In this document: piece by piece, positions 24,095 to 34,661 of the stretch | How the letters are laid out: each line of letters opens with the position of its first letter | Numbering within the stretch: position 1 is the stretch's first letter | Source of the DNA: Rhodobacteraceae bacterium SB2 | GTDB taxonomy: Bacteria > Pseudomonadota > Alphaproteobacteria > Rhodobacterales > Rhodobacteraceae | DNA: 64,000 bases | Assembly (NCBI GenBank): GCA_001642945.1 | Contig: LGRT01000023.1 | Location: 1-64,000 of the forward strand | Direction of reading: 5' to 3' | Position numbers and translations under genes: made by a program | The notes under the pieces: model-generated | The model's database searches: none | What the model saw: the letters and a program-made list of their open reading frames with translations, nothing else | What the model was told of the DNA's origin: nothing

Positions 24095-25497
24095 AGATGG
24101 AAACTGGACAAACGTTCGGGCAAGCGATTGGCCCAAGCACTGATCGTGCCCGCGCCAAGGCACACGACAATATCGCCTGGCCCCGCCTGCGCCCGCACCA
24201 AGGCTTCAAGCGCATCTTCTGATGCCAAAGCCCGGGCATCCCGATGCCCATGGCGCAAAAGCCCATCCACCAAATCATCGCGGCTGGCCCCCACGATCGG
24301 CGCCTCACCAGCGGCAAAAATATCACCAATAGCCACAACATCCGCATCATTAAAACAGGTGCAAAAATCATCGAACAAACTGTGCAATCGGGTGTAGCGA
24401 TGTGGTTGGTGCACGGCGATCACTTTTCCAGAGCAGCTTTGCCGAGCTGCTTTTAATACAGCAGCAATTTCAACCGGATGATGCCCATAATCATCGATGA
24501 TAGTAACGCCATTGACCTCACCAACTTTCGTAAAGCGCCGGTTCACACCTTTAAAACCGCTTAACGCCGCGCGAATTTCGGCGGCGCTGAGCCCCAAATG
24601 CCGCGCCACAGCAATCGCTGATAGCGCATTTGATACATTATGGTCCCCAGGCATCGGCAAATGACAGCCCGTGATTAGGGTGTCTTCACCTTGCAAAGCC
24701 ACGTCAAAAAAGGCTGATCCATCCTTATATTGCAGATTCAGACAGCGCACATCAGCTTGGGCATTAAACCCATAGGTAATCACTTTGCGGTCGGTTATTT
24801 TTCCTACCAATGCCTGCACTTCAGCGTGATCCGTGCAGCACACCGCCACCCCATAGAAAGGGATGTTAGAGATAAAGTTCAAAAAACCAGCTTTCAGTGC
24901 CTCAAAATCCCCCCAATGCTCCATATGCTCGGGATCAATATTGGTCACGATAGCAATGGTGGCTGGCAAGCGGGTAAAGGTACCATCGCTTTCATCTGCT
25001 TCCACCACCATCCATTCGCCCTGCCCCAATCGTGCGTTGGAGCCATAAGCGTGGATAATCCCCCCGTTGATGACCGTAGGGTCAAGACCTCCCCCATCCA
25101 AAAGCGCAGCAACCATCGTTGTGGTTGTGGTTTTGCCATGCGTGCCCGCAATCGCCACGTTGGATTTGAGCCGCATCAATTCGGCCAGCATCTCGGCCCG
25201 CCGCACAATCGGCAAGCTGGCAACCCGCGCCGCGTCCAGTTCAGGATTGCCCGCTTTGATCGCCGAAGAAATCACAATCACCTCTGCCGCGCCCAAATTA
25301 TCTGCGCTTTGCCCGATAAAAATCGTTGCACCCAGCGCTTCAAGCCGCGCCGTGATTTTGCTTTCCTTCAAATCTGAGCCCTGCACTTGATAGCCCAGAT
25401 TAAGCAAAACCTCCGCAATCCCCGACATGCCTATGCCGCCAATCCCGATAAAATGAATTGGCCCAATATCGATCGGCAATTTGGTCATCGCGCTCAT
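24091..25497 (-). CDS. murC: UDP-N-acetylmuramate--L-alanine ligase
   Basis: MurC adds L-alanine to UDP-MurNAc in the cytoplasm. The 468-residue product has the N-terminal nucleotide fold [18 protein letters not shown] (15-32), the ATP-binding GTHGKTTTT (118-126), EADESDGTF, and the C-terminal YGHHPVEI and HQPHRYTR segments. Its ATG overlaps the murG stop (ATGA at 25494-25497), so it is the last visible gene of the ftsW-murG-murC unit. murB and ddl, which often follow in this phylum, are absent; a convergent membrane-protein gene occupies the site. Confidence 0.98.
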   Translation of the reverse strand: MSAMTKLPIDIGPIHFIGIGGIGMSGIAEVLLNLGYQVQGSDLKESKITARLEALGATIFIGQSADNLGAAEVIVISSAIKAGNPELDAARVASLPIVRRAEMLAELMRLKSNVAIAGTHGKTTTTTMVAALLDGGGLDPTVINGGIIHAYGSNARLGQGEWMVVEADESDGTFTRLPATIAIVTNIDPEHMEHWGDFEALKAGFLNFISNIPFYGVAVCCTDHAEVQALVGKITDRKVITYGFNAQADVRCLNLQYKDGSAFFDVALQGEDTLITGCHLPMPGDHNVSNALSAIAVARHLGLSAAEIRAALSGFKGVNRRFTKVGEVNGVTIIDDYGHHPVEIAAVLKAARQSCSGKVIAVHQPHRYTRLHSLFDDFCTCFNDADVVAIGDIFAAGEAPIVGASRDDLVDGLLRHGHRDARALASEDALEALVRAQAGPGDIVVCLGAGTISAWANRLPERLSSFHL

Positions 25498-26594
25498 GAC
25501 TTTGCCGCCTCAATCACTTTATGCATCAACGCCGCCAGCTGGTCGGTGGCGTTTTCAATCCCTGACTTGCCCGCCGATTGGGCCATTTTCAAGGCTACCT
25601 CCGGCTTGTCAAAAAAATCGGTCAGGATTGCATTCAAAGGCCCCACTTCAAAATCAGCTTCTTTACACAAAATAGCCGCCCCAGCTTGCACCAAAACGGA
25701 AGCGTTCGAGCTTTGCTCATCGCGCAGCGCGATTGCCAAGGGCACCAATATAGACGGTCGCCCAATCACGGCAATATCTGCAACCGACGACGCCCCTGCC
25801 CGACTGATCACCAGCTGCGCTTCGCTCATCCGCGTGGCAATGTCCTCAAAAAACGTTTCGACCTCTGCCGTGATCCCATTCTCAGCGTAAAACTGAGACA
25901 CGCGTGGCTGGTCTTCAATCCGCGCTTGATGGCTGACCCTGAGGTTTTGCACAACATTCCAAGGTAAATCCGCCAAAGCTGGCGGCACCACATCCGATAA
26001 TATGCGCGCGCCTTGGCTGCCCCCGATCACCAAAACCGATAACGGGTAATCCCCAGGCACGATGTAAGGCGCCTTGGCGCGGGCTCTGACAGCCGCGCGC
26101 ACCGGATTGCCCGTGTGATGACCATTAACACCTTCCGGAAGCGCAGTGGGCCATAAGCCACAGGCAACCGCATCTACACGTTTGGCGAAAATCTGGTTGA
26201 CCCGCCCCAAAACGCCATTTTGTTCATGCAGCAAACGCGGACATCTTAACACCCATGCGGCGCTAAGCGTGGGAATACTGGGATATCCACCAAAGCCGAT
26301 CACCACGGTGGGGCGATCGATCAGCATCGTGATCAGCGCCGATAAAATTCCAAAAAAGATCTGAAACGGTACAATCAGTTTTGCAAAAATTCCTCCGCGG
26401 GCAAATGTTGAAGAGGAAAGGACAACCCGCTTCACCTCGGAAGGAAAGCCTTTTGCATAGCGCGCTCCGCGCCGATCCGTTGCCAGTTTCACGCGCCAGC
26501 CCTGCGCCAGCATATGCTCTGCAAGGGCCTGTGCCGGGAACATATGCCCACCGGTGCCCCCGGCAGCCAGAACCAAAAGCGGTTTGCGGCTCAT
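25494..26594 (-). CDS. murG: Undecaprenyl-diphospho-MurNAc-pentapeptide GlcNAc transferase
   Basis: MurG converts lipid I to lipid II at the inner face of the membrane. The 366-residue GT-B protein has [15 protein letters not shown] (12-26) for lipid I binding, [21 protein letters not shown], the [13 protein letters not shown] loop and [11 protein letters not shown] for UDP-GlcNAc. It overlaps ftsW by four bases upstream and murC by four downstream. Confidence 0.98.
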   Translation of the reverse strand: MSRKPLLVLAAGGTGGHMFPAQALAEHMLAQGWRVKLATDRRGARYAKGFPSEVKRVVLSSSTFARGGIFAKLIVPFQIFFGILSALITMLIDRPTVVIGFGGYPSIPTLSAAWVLRCPRLLHEQNGVLGRVNQIFAKRVDAVACGLWPTALPEGVNGHHTGNPVRAAVRARAKAPYIVPGDYPLSVLVIGGSQGARILSDVVPPALADLPWNVVQNLRVSHQARIEDQPRVSQFYAENGITAEVETFFEDIATRMSEAQLVISRAGASSVADIAVIGRPSILVPLAIALRDEQSSNASVLVQAGAAILCKEADFEVGPLNAILTDFFDKPEVALKMAQSAGKSGIENATDQLAALMHKVIEAAKS

Positions 26595-27754
26595 GACCGG
26601 GCTCCAAGCAGATCAGACACATCTTTCTGCGGCCGCTTTCGCGTGAAAGCCAGTACCATACCAATCGCAATACCGCCTGCAATCAAGGACGATCCACCGT
26701 AGCTTACGAAAGGCAAAGTCATACCTTTTGCGGGTAAAAGGCGCACAGCCACCCCAATATTAATCATCGCTTGCACGCCAAACATGCAGACCAAACCAGC
26801 CCCCGCCAATCGGTTGAACGCGTCGCGCTCGCGCAGCAAGCGAAATAAGGAATTGATCACAATACTGGCAAAGATCGCAATGATCAGCACAACCATCACA
26901 AAGCCATATTCTTCGGCGGCGACCGCGATGATAAAATCTGTATGCGCATCGGGCAATGACCATTTAACCTGCCCTTCCCCGGGCCCAACCCCAAAGATCC
27001 CACCCTCTTGAATGGCATTGGCGGCATAGCCCAATTGAGTCCGCGGATCGATATCTGCGGACAGAAACCCATCAATTCTGCGCGCAAAATGTTCCGACAT
27101 ATTATAGGCGAACGCCCCCGCGGCGCTGACAAGACTGGCCAATACCAACAAAAGTGAAAGCGGTGCACCGCCAATAAAATAAACAACGCCCCAGCCGAAT
27201 AAAATCAGACAGGCTTGCCCAAAATCTGGTTGCATCACCAATAAAGCCGCCACGGTAACCGCCAGAAGGAACGACCAAAGCCTCCCGGGGGGGCCGTTGA
27301 TTTCATCGGCTGCAGAAATCAACCAAGCTGTCACCACGATGAAACCAGGCTTCAAAAACTCAGAGGGTTGCACGCTTGCAAATCCAAGCGCATACCAGCG
27401 CACCGCGCCTTTTCCAAAATCTGTTCCAAAATACGGCAGAAGCATAACGGCCACAAAAGCCCCGATAAATCCCAAAACGGCCAAGCGACGCACCAAACGC
27501 GTCGACATCATCGAGGTGATCAGCATTGCCAACAGGGCTAAGCCGCCGAACATTACTTGCCGGTGGACATAATGAAACGGCTGAAATCCATTTTTCTCTG
27601 CCAGCGGAGGAGAGGCGGCAAAACCAAGCAATATCCCTATGCCGAACAAGATTAGCACGGCGGATAAGCTCCATTTATCGATCGTTCTCCACCATTTTGA
27701 AAGTAACGGCTCATCCCGATGCACCGGGGCTGATCCATAGACCATTTCTGTCAT
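26591..27754 (-). CDS. ftsW: Peptidoglycan glycosyltransferase FtsW (SEDS family)
   Basis: The 387-residue polytopic protein has about ten membrane spans and the SEDS signatures: a catalytic-site segment around [30 protein letters not shown] (residues about 263-292) and the C-terminal [14 protein letters not shown] motif. FtsW polymerises septal peptidoglycan with FtsI. It starts the second dcw segment; between it and murD is an oppositely oriented flavoprotein gene, so it must have its own promoter upstream of 27754. Confidence 0.96.
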   Translation of the reverse strand: MTEMVYGSAPVHRDEPLLSKWWRTIDKWSLSAVLILFGIGILLGFAASPPLAEKNGFQPFHYVHRQVMFGGLALLAMLITSMMSTRLVRRLAVLGFIGAFVAVMLLPYFGTDFGKGAVRWYALGFASVQPSEFLKPGFIVVTAWLISAADEINGPPGRLWSFLLAVTVAALLVMQPDFGQACLILFGWGVVYFIGGAPLSLLLVLASLVSAAGAFAYNMSEHFARRIDGFLSADIDPRTQLGYAANAIQEGGIFGVGPGEGQVKWSLPDAHTDFIIAVAAEEYGFVMVVLIIAIFASIVINSLFRLLRERDAFNRLAGAGLVCMFGVQAMINIGVAVRLLPAKGMTLPFVSYGGSSLIAGGIAIGMVLAFTRKRPQKDVSDLLGARS

Positions 27755-27896
27755 ACGACGCGCCTAACCTGCCTGTTCAAACCTGCTTTGCCCCATTGAT
27801 GGGATCTTGAGCCAAACATACGCAATATATTGTCTCAAGACCAGATAAAAAGCTTCACTCTTGTCAAACCGAGCAAAACCCTGCATCGGATCATCT

Positions 27897-29090
27897 ATGC
27901 AATTTGATACACTCATAATCGGAGCAGGTGCGGCCGGCCTGATGTGCGCAACGCAGGCGCAGGGGCGGATTTTGGTGATCGATCACGCCAAAGCCCCCGG
28001 CGAAAAAATTCGCATTTCAGGCGGTGGTCGCTGCAACTTTACCAATCTTAACATTCAACCCGATCGGTTTTTATCCAATAATCCCCATTTTCACAAAAGT
28101 GCACTCAGCCGCTACACACAGTGGGATTTCATCAATTTGGTCGAAAAACATAAAATTGCCTATCATGAAAAAACGTTGGGCCAGCTGTTTTGCGACATTA
28201 GCGCCAAACAGATTATCACAATGCTCCTGGATGAGCTGGATGCGCGCGGCGCAGAGTTGTGGATAAACACGCGCCTAACAGCTCTTAACAAAACCGATCA
28301 GGGCTTTGCGTTAAACCTTGAGCGCGAGGGGCAACGATACGCCATAAGCTGCCGCAATTTGGTGATTGCCTGCGGTGGCAAATCTATTCCCAAAATGGGT
28401 GCCACAGGGCTGGCTTATGACATTGCGGCACAATTTCAAATGAACGTGACCAGAACGCGCCCGGCGCTGGTTCCATTGACCTTTGAGCCAGAGCGCTTCA
28501 AGCCTTTGGCAGGCATTGCCATTGAAGCCCGCGTTTCAAACGCAAAGACCAGCTTTGACGAGGCGGTTCTTTTCACCCATCGCGGCCTGTCTGGGCCGGC
28601 AATATTGCAACTTTCCTCTTATTGGGAAGAAACCGAAGCGTTTGAGATCGATCTCTTTCCCAACAGTTCGATTTATGAGGCGTTGCGCGCACAGCGCCAA
28701 CAAAAAGGCGCGCGAAACGTATCCACCATCTTGGCGGGGTTTATGCCGGCGCGCCTGTCTGATTTCATCGTGCAGGATCTGGGATTAACTGGAAATCTAG
28801 CCGATCAATCTGATAAAGCGCTTCATGCTTTGGCGCGGCAGCTTCATGCATGGCAGCTCAGGCCCGCCGGCAGCGAAGGCTACCGTACGGCAGAAGTCAC
28901 CTTGGGCGGGGTGGACACAAACGGGCTGTCCTCAAAAACCATGATGAGCAAAACCGTATCCGGGCTTTATTTCATAGGAGAGGCTGTGGATGTCACAGGC
29001 TGGCTGGGCGGATATAATTTCCAATGGGCCTGGTCTTCAGGATGGGCCGCAGGGCAAGCGATTGCACATCAGCCCGAAGCGCCGCGCTGA
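27897..29090 (+). CDS. NAD(P)/FAD-dependent oxidoreductase (HI0933/YhiN family)
   Basis: From the ATG at 27897 the product has 397 residues. The FAD-binding GAGAAGLMCA (residues 8-17) is followed by the family hallmark KIRISGGGRCNFTN (37-50), then CGGKSIPKMGATG and a C-terminal GEAVDVTGWLGGYNFQWAWSSG segment. The family is widespread; BaiN-type members are implicated in bile-acid reduction, but most have no assigned substrate. It is on the opposite strand within the dcw cluster, convergent with murD (18 bases between stops) and divergent from ftsW, and thus splits the cluster into two transcription units. Confidence 0.88.
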   Translation: MQFDTLIIGAGAAGLMCATQAQGRILVIDHAKAPGEKIRISGGGRCNFTNLNIQPDRFLSNNPHFHKSALSRYTQWDFINLVEKHKIAYHEKTLGQLFCDISAKQIITMLLDELDARGAELWINTRLTALNKTDQGFALNLEREGQRYAISCRNLVIACGGKSIPKMGATGLAYDIAAQFQMNVTRTRPALVPLTFEPERFKPLAGIAIEARVSNAKTSFDEAVLFTHRGLSGPAILQLSSYWEETEAFEIDLFPNSSIYEALRAQRQQKGARNVSTILAGFMPARLSDFIVQDLGLTGNLADQSDKALHALARQLHAWQLRPAGSEGYRTAEVTLGGVDTNGLSSKTMMSKTVSGLYFIGEAVDVTGWLGGYNFQWAWSSGWAAGQAIAHQPEAPR

Positions 29091-29108
29091 ATTCGGTTTT
29101 GACATCCG

Positions 29109-30500
29109 TTACAACGCCGCAACCTGTGCTACGAAATCTTCGCCGCGCTGCTCAAAACTTTTATATTGATCAAAGCTGGCCGCGGCTGGCGCCAGCAAAA
29201 CCACATCCCCCGGTTGCGCTTGTGCATTGGCGGCCTTAACGGCCACATCCATTGTCTCACAAATTTCATAAGGGCAGGGCAACTGGGCCGCGAAGGCTGC
29301 CGCCTCGGCACCAATGACATAGGCTTTGCTCACAGCGCTTGCCGCGCCTTGCAACCCGTCTAAGCCGCCTTCTTTTTCTGCACCGCCGCAAATCCAACGT
29401 ATATTTGCAAAAGCCATCAATGCTTTTTTGGCACTCTCAACATTGGTGGCTTTGCTGTCATTTACAAACCGCACCTGATTAATTTCAGCAACCAATTGTG
29501 ATCGATGGGGCAAACCAGCGAAACTTGCCATCGCGGTTTCGATATTTTTAGGCGAGAGGCCCAGCGCGCGGCAAACCGCGTAGGCCGCGCAGGCGTTTTG
29601 ATGGTTATGCGCTCCGGGAAGGGCGGCGTGTTGGCGCAAATCAAAAGCGGCAACCTGTCGGCCTTTGCGATATTCCGATAAGAACCCTTTGCGGGCAAAC
29701 ACCATCCACCCTGTCCCGGTTAATTTTCTGCAGGCCGATACTTGAAGCACGCTGTCATCATTGCGCCCTTGTTGCAGTTGCGCCGCCAAAAAGCGGCCCT
29801 CAGCATCATCAATGCCGATCACAGCCCGATCCGGCCCGCCTTCTGCGAAAAGCCGGCGCTTTGCCGCAAAATACCCGCCAAGCCCCCCGTGGCGATCAAG
29901 ATGATCGGGGGATAAATTCGTAAAAACGGCAATATCGGGCGTTAAGCTGCGGGCAAGTTCGGTTTGATAGCTGCTCAGCTCCAAAACGATTACTTCGCCT
30001 GAGCGCGCCGGCTCAAGATCCATAACGCCGCGACCGATATTCCCCGCCAGCTGCGTGAGCATGCCGTTTTGCTCTAAAATATGATGGATCAGCGCGCATG
30101 TGGTGGATTTTCCGTTAGAGCCTGTCACCGCAACAATTTTGGCAGGGCGATCAAACTCATCCCACGCGCGCGTTGCAAAAGAGCGAAAAAACAAACCGAT
30201 ATCATTATCAATGGTCACACCTGCAGCCTGCGCCGTAGCGATCACCGGATGCGGCTTTGGATAGAGATGCGCAATGCCAGGACTGACGATCAACAGGTCA
30301 ATCTGCGTCCAATCTGCGCGCGCGCCCAAATCTTCTAAAATAAGATTTTGCGCCTCGGCGGCTTGACGCGCCGGCGCTTGATCATCCCACACGCGCACTT
30401 CAGCGCCACCAGCGCGCAACGCTAGCGCCGCGGTTAAACCCGAACGGCCCAGCCCGAGCACTGCTACGTTTTTGCCCGTCACACCCTGCGCTGGAATCAT
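29109..30500 (-). CDS. murD: UDP-N-acetylmuramoyl-L-alanine--D-glutamate ligase
   Basis: MurD adds D-glutamate to UDP-MurNAc-L-Ala. The 463-residue product has the N-terminal VLGLGRSG fold (14-21), the P-loop VTGSNGKST (125-133), the LELSSYQTE stretch and a C-terminal VNDSKATN segment that binds ATP and substrate. AGAAGGGTG precedes the ATG. A 110-base gap separates it from mraY upstream. Confidence 0.97.
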   Translation of the reverse strand: MIPAQGVTGKNVAVLGLGRSGLTAALALRAGGAEVRVWDDQAPARQAAEAQNLILEDLGARADWTQIDLLIVSPGIAHLYPKPHPVIATAQAAGVTIDNDIGLFFRSFATRAWDEFDRPAKIVAVTGSNGKSTTCALIHHILEQNGMLTQLAGNIGRGVMDLEPARSGEVIVLELSSYQTELARSLTPDIAVFTNLSPDHLDRHGGLGGYFAAKRRLFAEGGPDRAVIGIDDAEGRFLAAQLQQGRNDDSVLQVSACRKLTGTGWMVFARKGFLSEYRKGRQVAAFDLRQHAALPGAHNHQNACAAYAVCRALGLSPKNIETAMASFAGLPHRSQLVAEINQVRFVNDSKATNVESAKKALMAFANIRWICGGAEKEGGLDGLQGAASAVSKAYVIGAEAAAFAAQLPCPYEICETMDVAVKAANAQAQPGDVVLLAPAAASFDQYKSFEQRGEDFVAQVAAL

Positions 30501-30610
30501 ATTACACCCTTCTAACTGGCAATTATGCCCATAATTATCGCCTAAGCGGGATCTGACAAGCGGTTAAAACACGGGGCAACCCCCTCGCGAATATGCCCCC
30601 GGCAAAGGCG

Positions 30611-31693
30611 TTAGCGCACCTTTAAGGTCGCCAAACCAATCATCGCAAGAATCAGTGCAATAATCCAAAACCGGATCACGATTGTTGGCTCGGCCCATCC
30701 TTTTTTTTCGTAATGATGATGAATGGGCGCCATTAAGAACACCCGCCGACCCGTGAGTTTGAACGACAAGACCTGAATGATCACTGACAGCGCCTCAAGC
30801 ACGAATAAACCCCCAATAATCGCCCAAACGATTTCATGTTTGGTGATCACTGCGATACTGCCCAGCGCGCCGCCCAAGGCCAAAGATCCAGTATCACCCA
30901 TAAACACCGCTGCAGGCGGCGCGTTATACCACAAAAACCCCATGCCACCGCCGATCAATCCGGCGCAGAAAATTAGAATTTCGCCTGTTCCAGGCACATA
31001 ATGAACATCAAGATAAGTGGTAAAATCGACCCGACCAACGGCGTAAGCGATCACGCCCAGCGCCCCTGCGGCGATCATAGCGGGCATAATTGCAAGCCCG
31101 TCGAGCCCATCGGTTAGATTGACCGCATTCGCCGAACCGACGATCACCAGCATCGCAAAGGGTAAGAATAAGAAGCTGAAATTTACCAAAAGGTTTTTAA
31201 AAACTGGCAAGGCAATCTGATATTGAAGCGGATCAGGATGAAAAGAGGTGGCAAGATAGGCCGCAATCGCTGCAATTGCAAAGCCCAAAGCCAACCGCAG
31301 CTTGCCCGGAACACCTGCCGCGGTTTGCCGGCTGACTTTTGCATAATCATCAGCAAAACCAATCAACCCGAAAGAAAAGGTTACAAAAAGCACAATCCAA
31401 ACAAACCCGTTGTCAAGCCGCGCCCAAAGCAGAGTAGAGCTCAGCACGGCCAAAAGGATCAACAAGCCCCCCATCGTGGGCGTGCCCGCTTTGGCAAAAT
31501 GCCCCTCCGGGCCATCGGCGCGAATGGGCTGCCCTTTGCCCTGACGGCGGCGCAACACATTGATCAAGGGCGGACCGAATAAAAAACCAAATATCAGCGC
31601 GGTGAAAAACGCTCCACCGGCGCGAAAGGTAATATAGCGGAAAAGGTTAAAAGCATCTCCGCCGTCTGACAGAGCTGTTAGCCAATACAGCAT
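30611..31693 (-). CDS. mraY: Phospho-N-acetylmuramoyl-pentapeptide transferase
   Basis: MraY transfers phospho-MurNAc-pentapeptide to undecaprenyl phosphate, forming lipid I in the inner membrane. From the ATG at 31693, with GGAAAGG upstream and its A shared with the murF stop (TAATG), the protein is 360 residues with ten spans. Catalytic aspartates are visible in [19 protein letters not shown] and [10 protein letters not shown], and the [13 protein letters not shown] motif is near the C-terminus. The frame extends to 31726, which would overlap murF. Confidence 0.98.
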   Translation of the reverse strand: MLYWLTALSDGGDAFNLFRYITFRAGGAFFTALIFGFLFGPPLINVLRRRQGKGQPIRADGPEGHFAKAGTPTMGGLLILLAVLSSTLLWARLDNGFVWIVLFVTFSFGLIGFADDYAKVSRQTAAGVPGKLRLALGFAIAAIAAYLATSFHPDPLQYQIALPVFKNLLVNFSFLFLPFAMLVIVGSANAVNLTDGLDGLAIMPAMIAAGALGVIAYAVGRVDFTTYLDVHYVPGTGEILIFCAGLIGGGMGFLWYNAPPAAVFMGDTGSLALGGALGSIAVITKHEIVWAIIGGLFVLEALSVIIQVLSFKLTGRRVFLMAPIHHHYEKKGWAEPTIVIRFWIIALILAMIGLATLKVR

Positions 31694-33108
31694 TATCGTT
31701 TCCTTTCCACCGGGCGCGCCGCGCAATCGGGTTCGAATTGGCTGATTATTTTGATCGCGTCAACCACTTGCCGCAAACCGCTGCTCAAAGAGGCCTTTAC
31801 CAAAATGCAATCATCAGCCTGCAGCAAATCTTCAACACAGGCCGCCATCTCTTCGGCATTGGCAAAATGCTGCCCGCGCTTTTCCACCGGCAAGCTGCGA
31901 TGCAAGGCCGCCATCAACGGGCCTGCCGTATGAATAAGGTCAACATTTTTTATGGCGGGCAGCCGCGCCAAGGCGCTGTGATGCGCCCGCTCATCCAGAC
32001 CCAATTCTTTCATATCACCCAAAAAAGCCACCCGCCGGGATGACGTGGCTTGCGCCAAAACATCCAGCGCTGCCTGCATCGAGACAGGGTTTGCATTATA
32101 GGCATCATCGATCAATTCAACCGCGCCAAAGGACGCGTTCAACTGGTGGCGCAGCCCCCGACCTTCTGCAGGCTGCCACTGCGCCAGCGTTCGCGCTGCT
32201 TTTTCAACATCCGCGTTCAGTTTAGACAAGAGCGCCAACGCACCCAGCGCATTTAAGGCAAAATGCCGACCCACCGTTTGCAGTTCAAACTTTAGGGATA
32301 AATCCCCAATACTGGCCATCACCTGCGTCAGGCCATTTTTTAAGCTCAGTTGCGCAATCCTGGCTTGCGCCGCACCGGTCCCGAACCAAAGGCTCTGGCA
32401 TCCCTGTGCTGCGACCGCCTGCTCCATCACCGATATGCAGGGCGCTTCGGCATTTAAAACCGCATATCCTCGCGTAGAAAGGCCCTGCACGATTGCGGCT
32501 TTCTCACGCGCGATACCCTCAAGGCTTTCAAAGGCTGCCAAATGCGCCGGCGCCACTGTGGTGATCAAAGCCGCATCCGGGCGCACCAAACGCGCCAAAG
32601 GCGCAATTTCCCCTGGATTGCTCATGCCAATTTCAACCACTGCAAAAGCCGCGTCGTGCGGCAAGCTGGCCAAAGTTAAGGGCACGCCCCAATGATTGTT
32701 GTAACTGGCGTAAGAGGCATGGGTTTTGCCCTGAGCTTGCAGCATCACACGCAGCATTTCTTTGGTAGATGTTTTTCCCGCTGATCCAGTGATCGCGATC
32801 ACCTGCGCCGCGCTGCGCTGGCGCGCCGCACGGGCCAACCCCTCAAGCGCAATTTGAACATCCTGAACATAGAGAAGGTTTTCATCGCTTAAAACATCTG
32901 CAGGTCGGCGCGAGACAAGTGCTGCTGAAGCGCCCTTTTGCAGCGCATCAGCAACGAAATCATGGCCATCGCGCTGATCCGCAAGCGCCACAAACAAATC
33001 CCCTGCCCGAAGGGTGCGGGTGTCAATCGAAACACCCTCAGCCTGCCACTTTCCAGCAGTCTTTCCGCCCGTAGCCAAAGCTGCGTCTTGTGCACTCCAT
33101 AAGCTCAT
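31693..33108 (-). CDS. murF: UDP-MurNAc-tripeptide--D-alanyl-D-alanine ligase
   Basis: MurF completes the pentapeptide by adding D-Ala-D-Ala. The 471-residue product has the N-terminal substrate domain with [16 protein letters not shown] (27-42), the P-loop [10 protein letters not shown] (106-115), [22 protein letters not shown] and [11 protein letters not shown]. It begins four bases inside murE and ends sharing one base with mraY, as in tight dcw operons. Confidence 0.98.
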   Translation of the reverse strand: MSLWSAQDAALATGGKTAGKWQAEGVSIDTRTLRAGDLFVALADQRDGHDFVADALQKGASAALVSRRPADVLSDENLLYVQDVQIALEGLARAARQRSAAQVIAITGSAGKTSTKEMLRVMLQAQGKTHASYASYNNHWGVPLTLASLPHDAAFAVVEIGMSNPGEIAPLARLVRPDAALITTVAPAHLAAFESLEGIAREKAAIVQGLSTRGYAVLNAEAPCISVMEQAVAAQGCQSLWFGTGAAQARIAQLSLKNGLTQVMASIGDLSLKFELQTVGRHFALNALGALALLSKLNADVEKAARTLAQWQPAEGRGLRHQLNASFGAVELIDDAYNANPVSMQAALDVLAQATSSRRVAFLGDMKELGLDERAHHSALARLPAIKNVDLIHTAGPLMAALHRSLPVEKRGQHFANAEEMAACVEDLLQADDCILVKASLSSGLRQVVDAIKIISQFEPDCAARPVERKR

Positions 33109-34613
33109 ACAAGCCCTCCATCCAGCGCGGCCACGGCCAAACTGGCCTGCTCAACATCATCAAAAGGCAAAATATCATCTCCGATCACTTGACCGGTTTC
33201 ATGCCCTTTGCCAGCAATCAACAGCGCATCACCTGGCTTAAGCATATCAACCGCGCGCAAGATAGCTTCGGCGCGATCCCCCACTTCTTTTACCTGCGCT
33301 GGCTCTGACATGCCGCTGATCACCATTTTGCGAATTTCGCTTGGATCTTCGCTGCGCGGATTATCATCGGTCACAAACACAAAATCAGCCGCGCCCGCAG
33401 CCGCAGCCCCCATCAATGGCCGTTTGAAGGGATCGCGATCCCCGCCGGCCCCAATCACCGCCACCAGACGCCCCAAAACATGCGGCCTTAAAGCGGAAAT
33501 AGCCTTTTCAAGCGCATCGGGTGTATGCGCATAATCGACAAAAACCAGCGCTCCATTTTCACGCTGCGCCGCCAATTCCATCCGGCCCCGCACGGTCGTG
33601 AGATGCTCTAAAGTCTCAAACACCGACGCAGGCTTTGCGCCGGCAGCAATCACCAAAGCCGCGGCCATCAGAACATTTTCAGCTTGAAATTTTCCACGCA
33701 GCGGCAGGCTGACAAGTCGCGGTATTTCCTGATAGGTAAATCGCATATCCTGCCCGGTGGCGGTAAAGCGCAAATTATCGATGCGGATATCAGCTTCGGG
33801 ACAGTGCCCAATCGTGATCATCGCTTGATCTGATTGTTCAAGCCGCGCTGCCAGCTCAGCCAGCTTAGGATCATCAATATTTAAAACAGCGGGCTGATCT
33901 TGCAGTAACAGCCGATCAAATAAGCCCGTTTTGGCGCGAAAATAATCCTCAAAATCTTTGTGATAATCCAAATGATCTTGCGTGAAATTGGTAAAGCCTG
34001 CAGCGCAAAGTTTCACCCCGTCCAGCCGGCGCTGCTGCAAACCGTGGCTGGAGGCTTCAATTGCCGCATGCGTCACCCCGGCCAACGCCGCTTTTGCCAA
34101 AAGCGATTGCAAAAGAAGTGCATCCGGGGTGGTGTAAGATAGCGGCGCCGTAAACGCCCCTTGCACACCATTGGTGCCCAGATTGATGGCCTGACAATCA
34201 AGCTCTGTCCAAATTTGTCGGCAAAAATGCGTCACGGATGTTTTTCCATTGGTGCCGGTCACCGCAACAATCTTTTGTGGCTGCGCCTCAAACCAAAGGG
34301 CCGCGGCAGATGCAAGCGCGGCGGCCGGATCCTCAACAACCACGATCGCGACCGATATCTCTGCCAAAGATTGGCGCATAAGAGCGTGACCATCTTGGTC
34401 GGTCAGAACTGCAGCTGCTCCATGCTCAATCGCTTGCGCGGCAAATTCAGCCCCGTGGCTTTGCGTGCCAGGCAAAGCGATGAACAGGCCCCCCTCCTGC
34501 ACCAGACGGCTGTCAATAAACAGCCCCGAAAGTGGCTTTGAAAATGGCCTTAAAGCGGTGAGACCCAGCTCAGCCAGGGATTTCAACGCAGCGCCCTCAG
34601 CATCCGAAGACAT
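33105..34613 (-). CDS. murE: UDP-MurNAc-L-Ala-D-Glu--meso-DAP ligase
   Basis: MurE adds the third amino acid. The DNPR motif (in TDDNPRSEDP, about residue 405) indicates meso-diaminopimelate rather than lysine. I chose the ATG at 34613 (502 residues) because the homology-like segment KSLAELGLTA follows closely; a GTG at 34637 is in frame and closer to the GGAGGG upstream, so the start is uncertain. The P-loop VTGTNGKTS and the SSHGLQQRRLDG segment are clear. A 48-base gap follows ftsI. Confidence 0.97.
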   Translation of the reverse strand: MSSDAEGAALKSLAELGLTALRPFSKPLSGLFIDSRLVQEGGLFIALPGTQSHGAEFAAQAIEHGAAAVLTDQDGHALMRQSLAEISVAIVVVEDPAAALASAAALWFEAQPQKIVAVTGTNGKTSVTHFCRQIWTELDCQAINLGTNGVQGAFTAPLSYTTPDALLLQSLLAKAALAGVTHAAIEASSHGLQQRRLDGVKLCAAGFTNFTQDHLDYHKDFEDYFRAKTGLFDRLLLQDQPAVLNIDDPKLAELAARLEQSDQAMITIGHCPEADIRIDNLRFTATGQDMRFTYQEIPRLVSLPLRGKFQAENVLMAAALVIAAGAKPASVFETLEHLTTVRGRMELAAQRENGALVFVDYAHTPDALEKAISALRPHVLGRLVAVIGAGGDRDPFKRPLMGAAAAGAADFVFVTDDNPRSEDPSEIRKMVISGMSEPAQVKEVGDRAEAILRAVDMLKPGDALLIAGKGHETGQVIGDDILPFDDVEQASLAVAALDGGLV

Positions 34614-34661
34614 CGTCGGGTTTGAAAACCAAGACACCGGACCATAGGTCTGCGCCCTCCC

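Noticed and set aside
24091-24371. Antisense open frames within murC
   Set aside because: Several long frames lie opposite murC, murG, ftsW and murD, but the sense proteins carry all catalytic motifs, and the antisense peptides have none.
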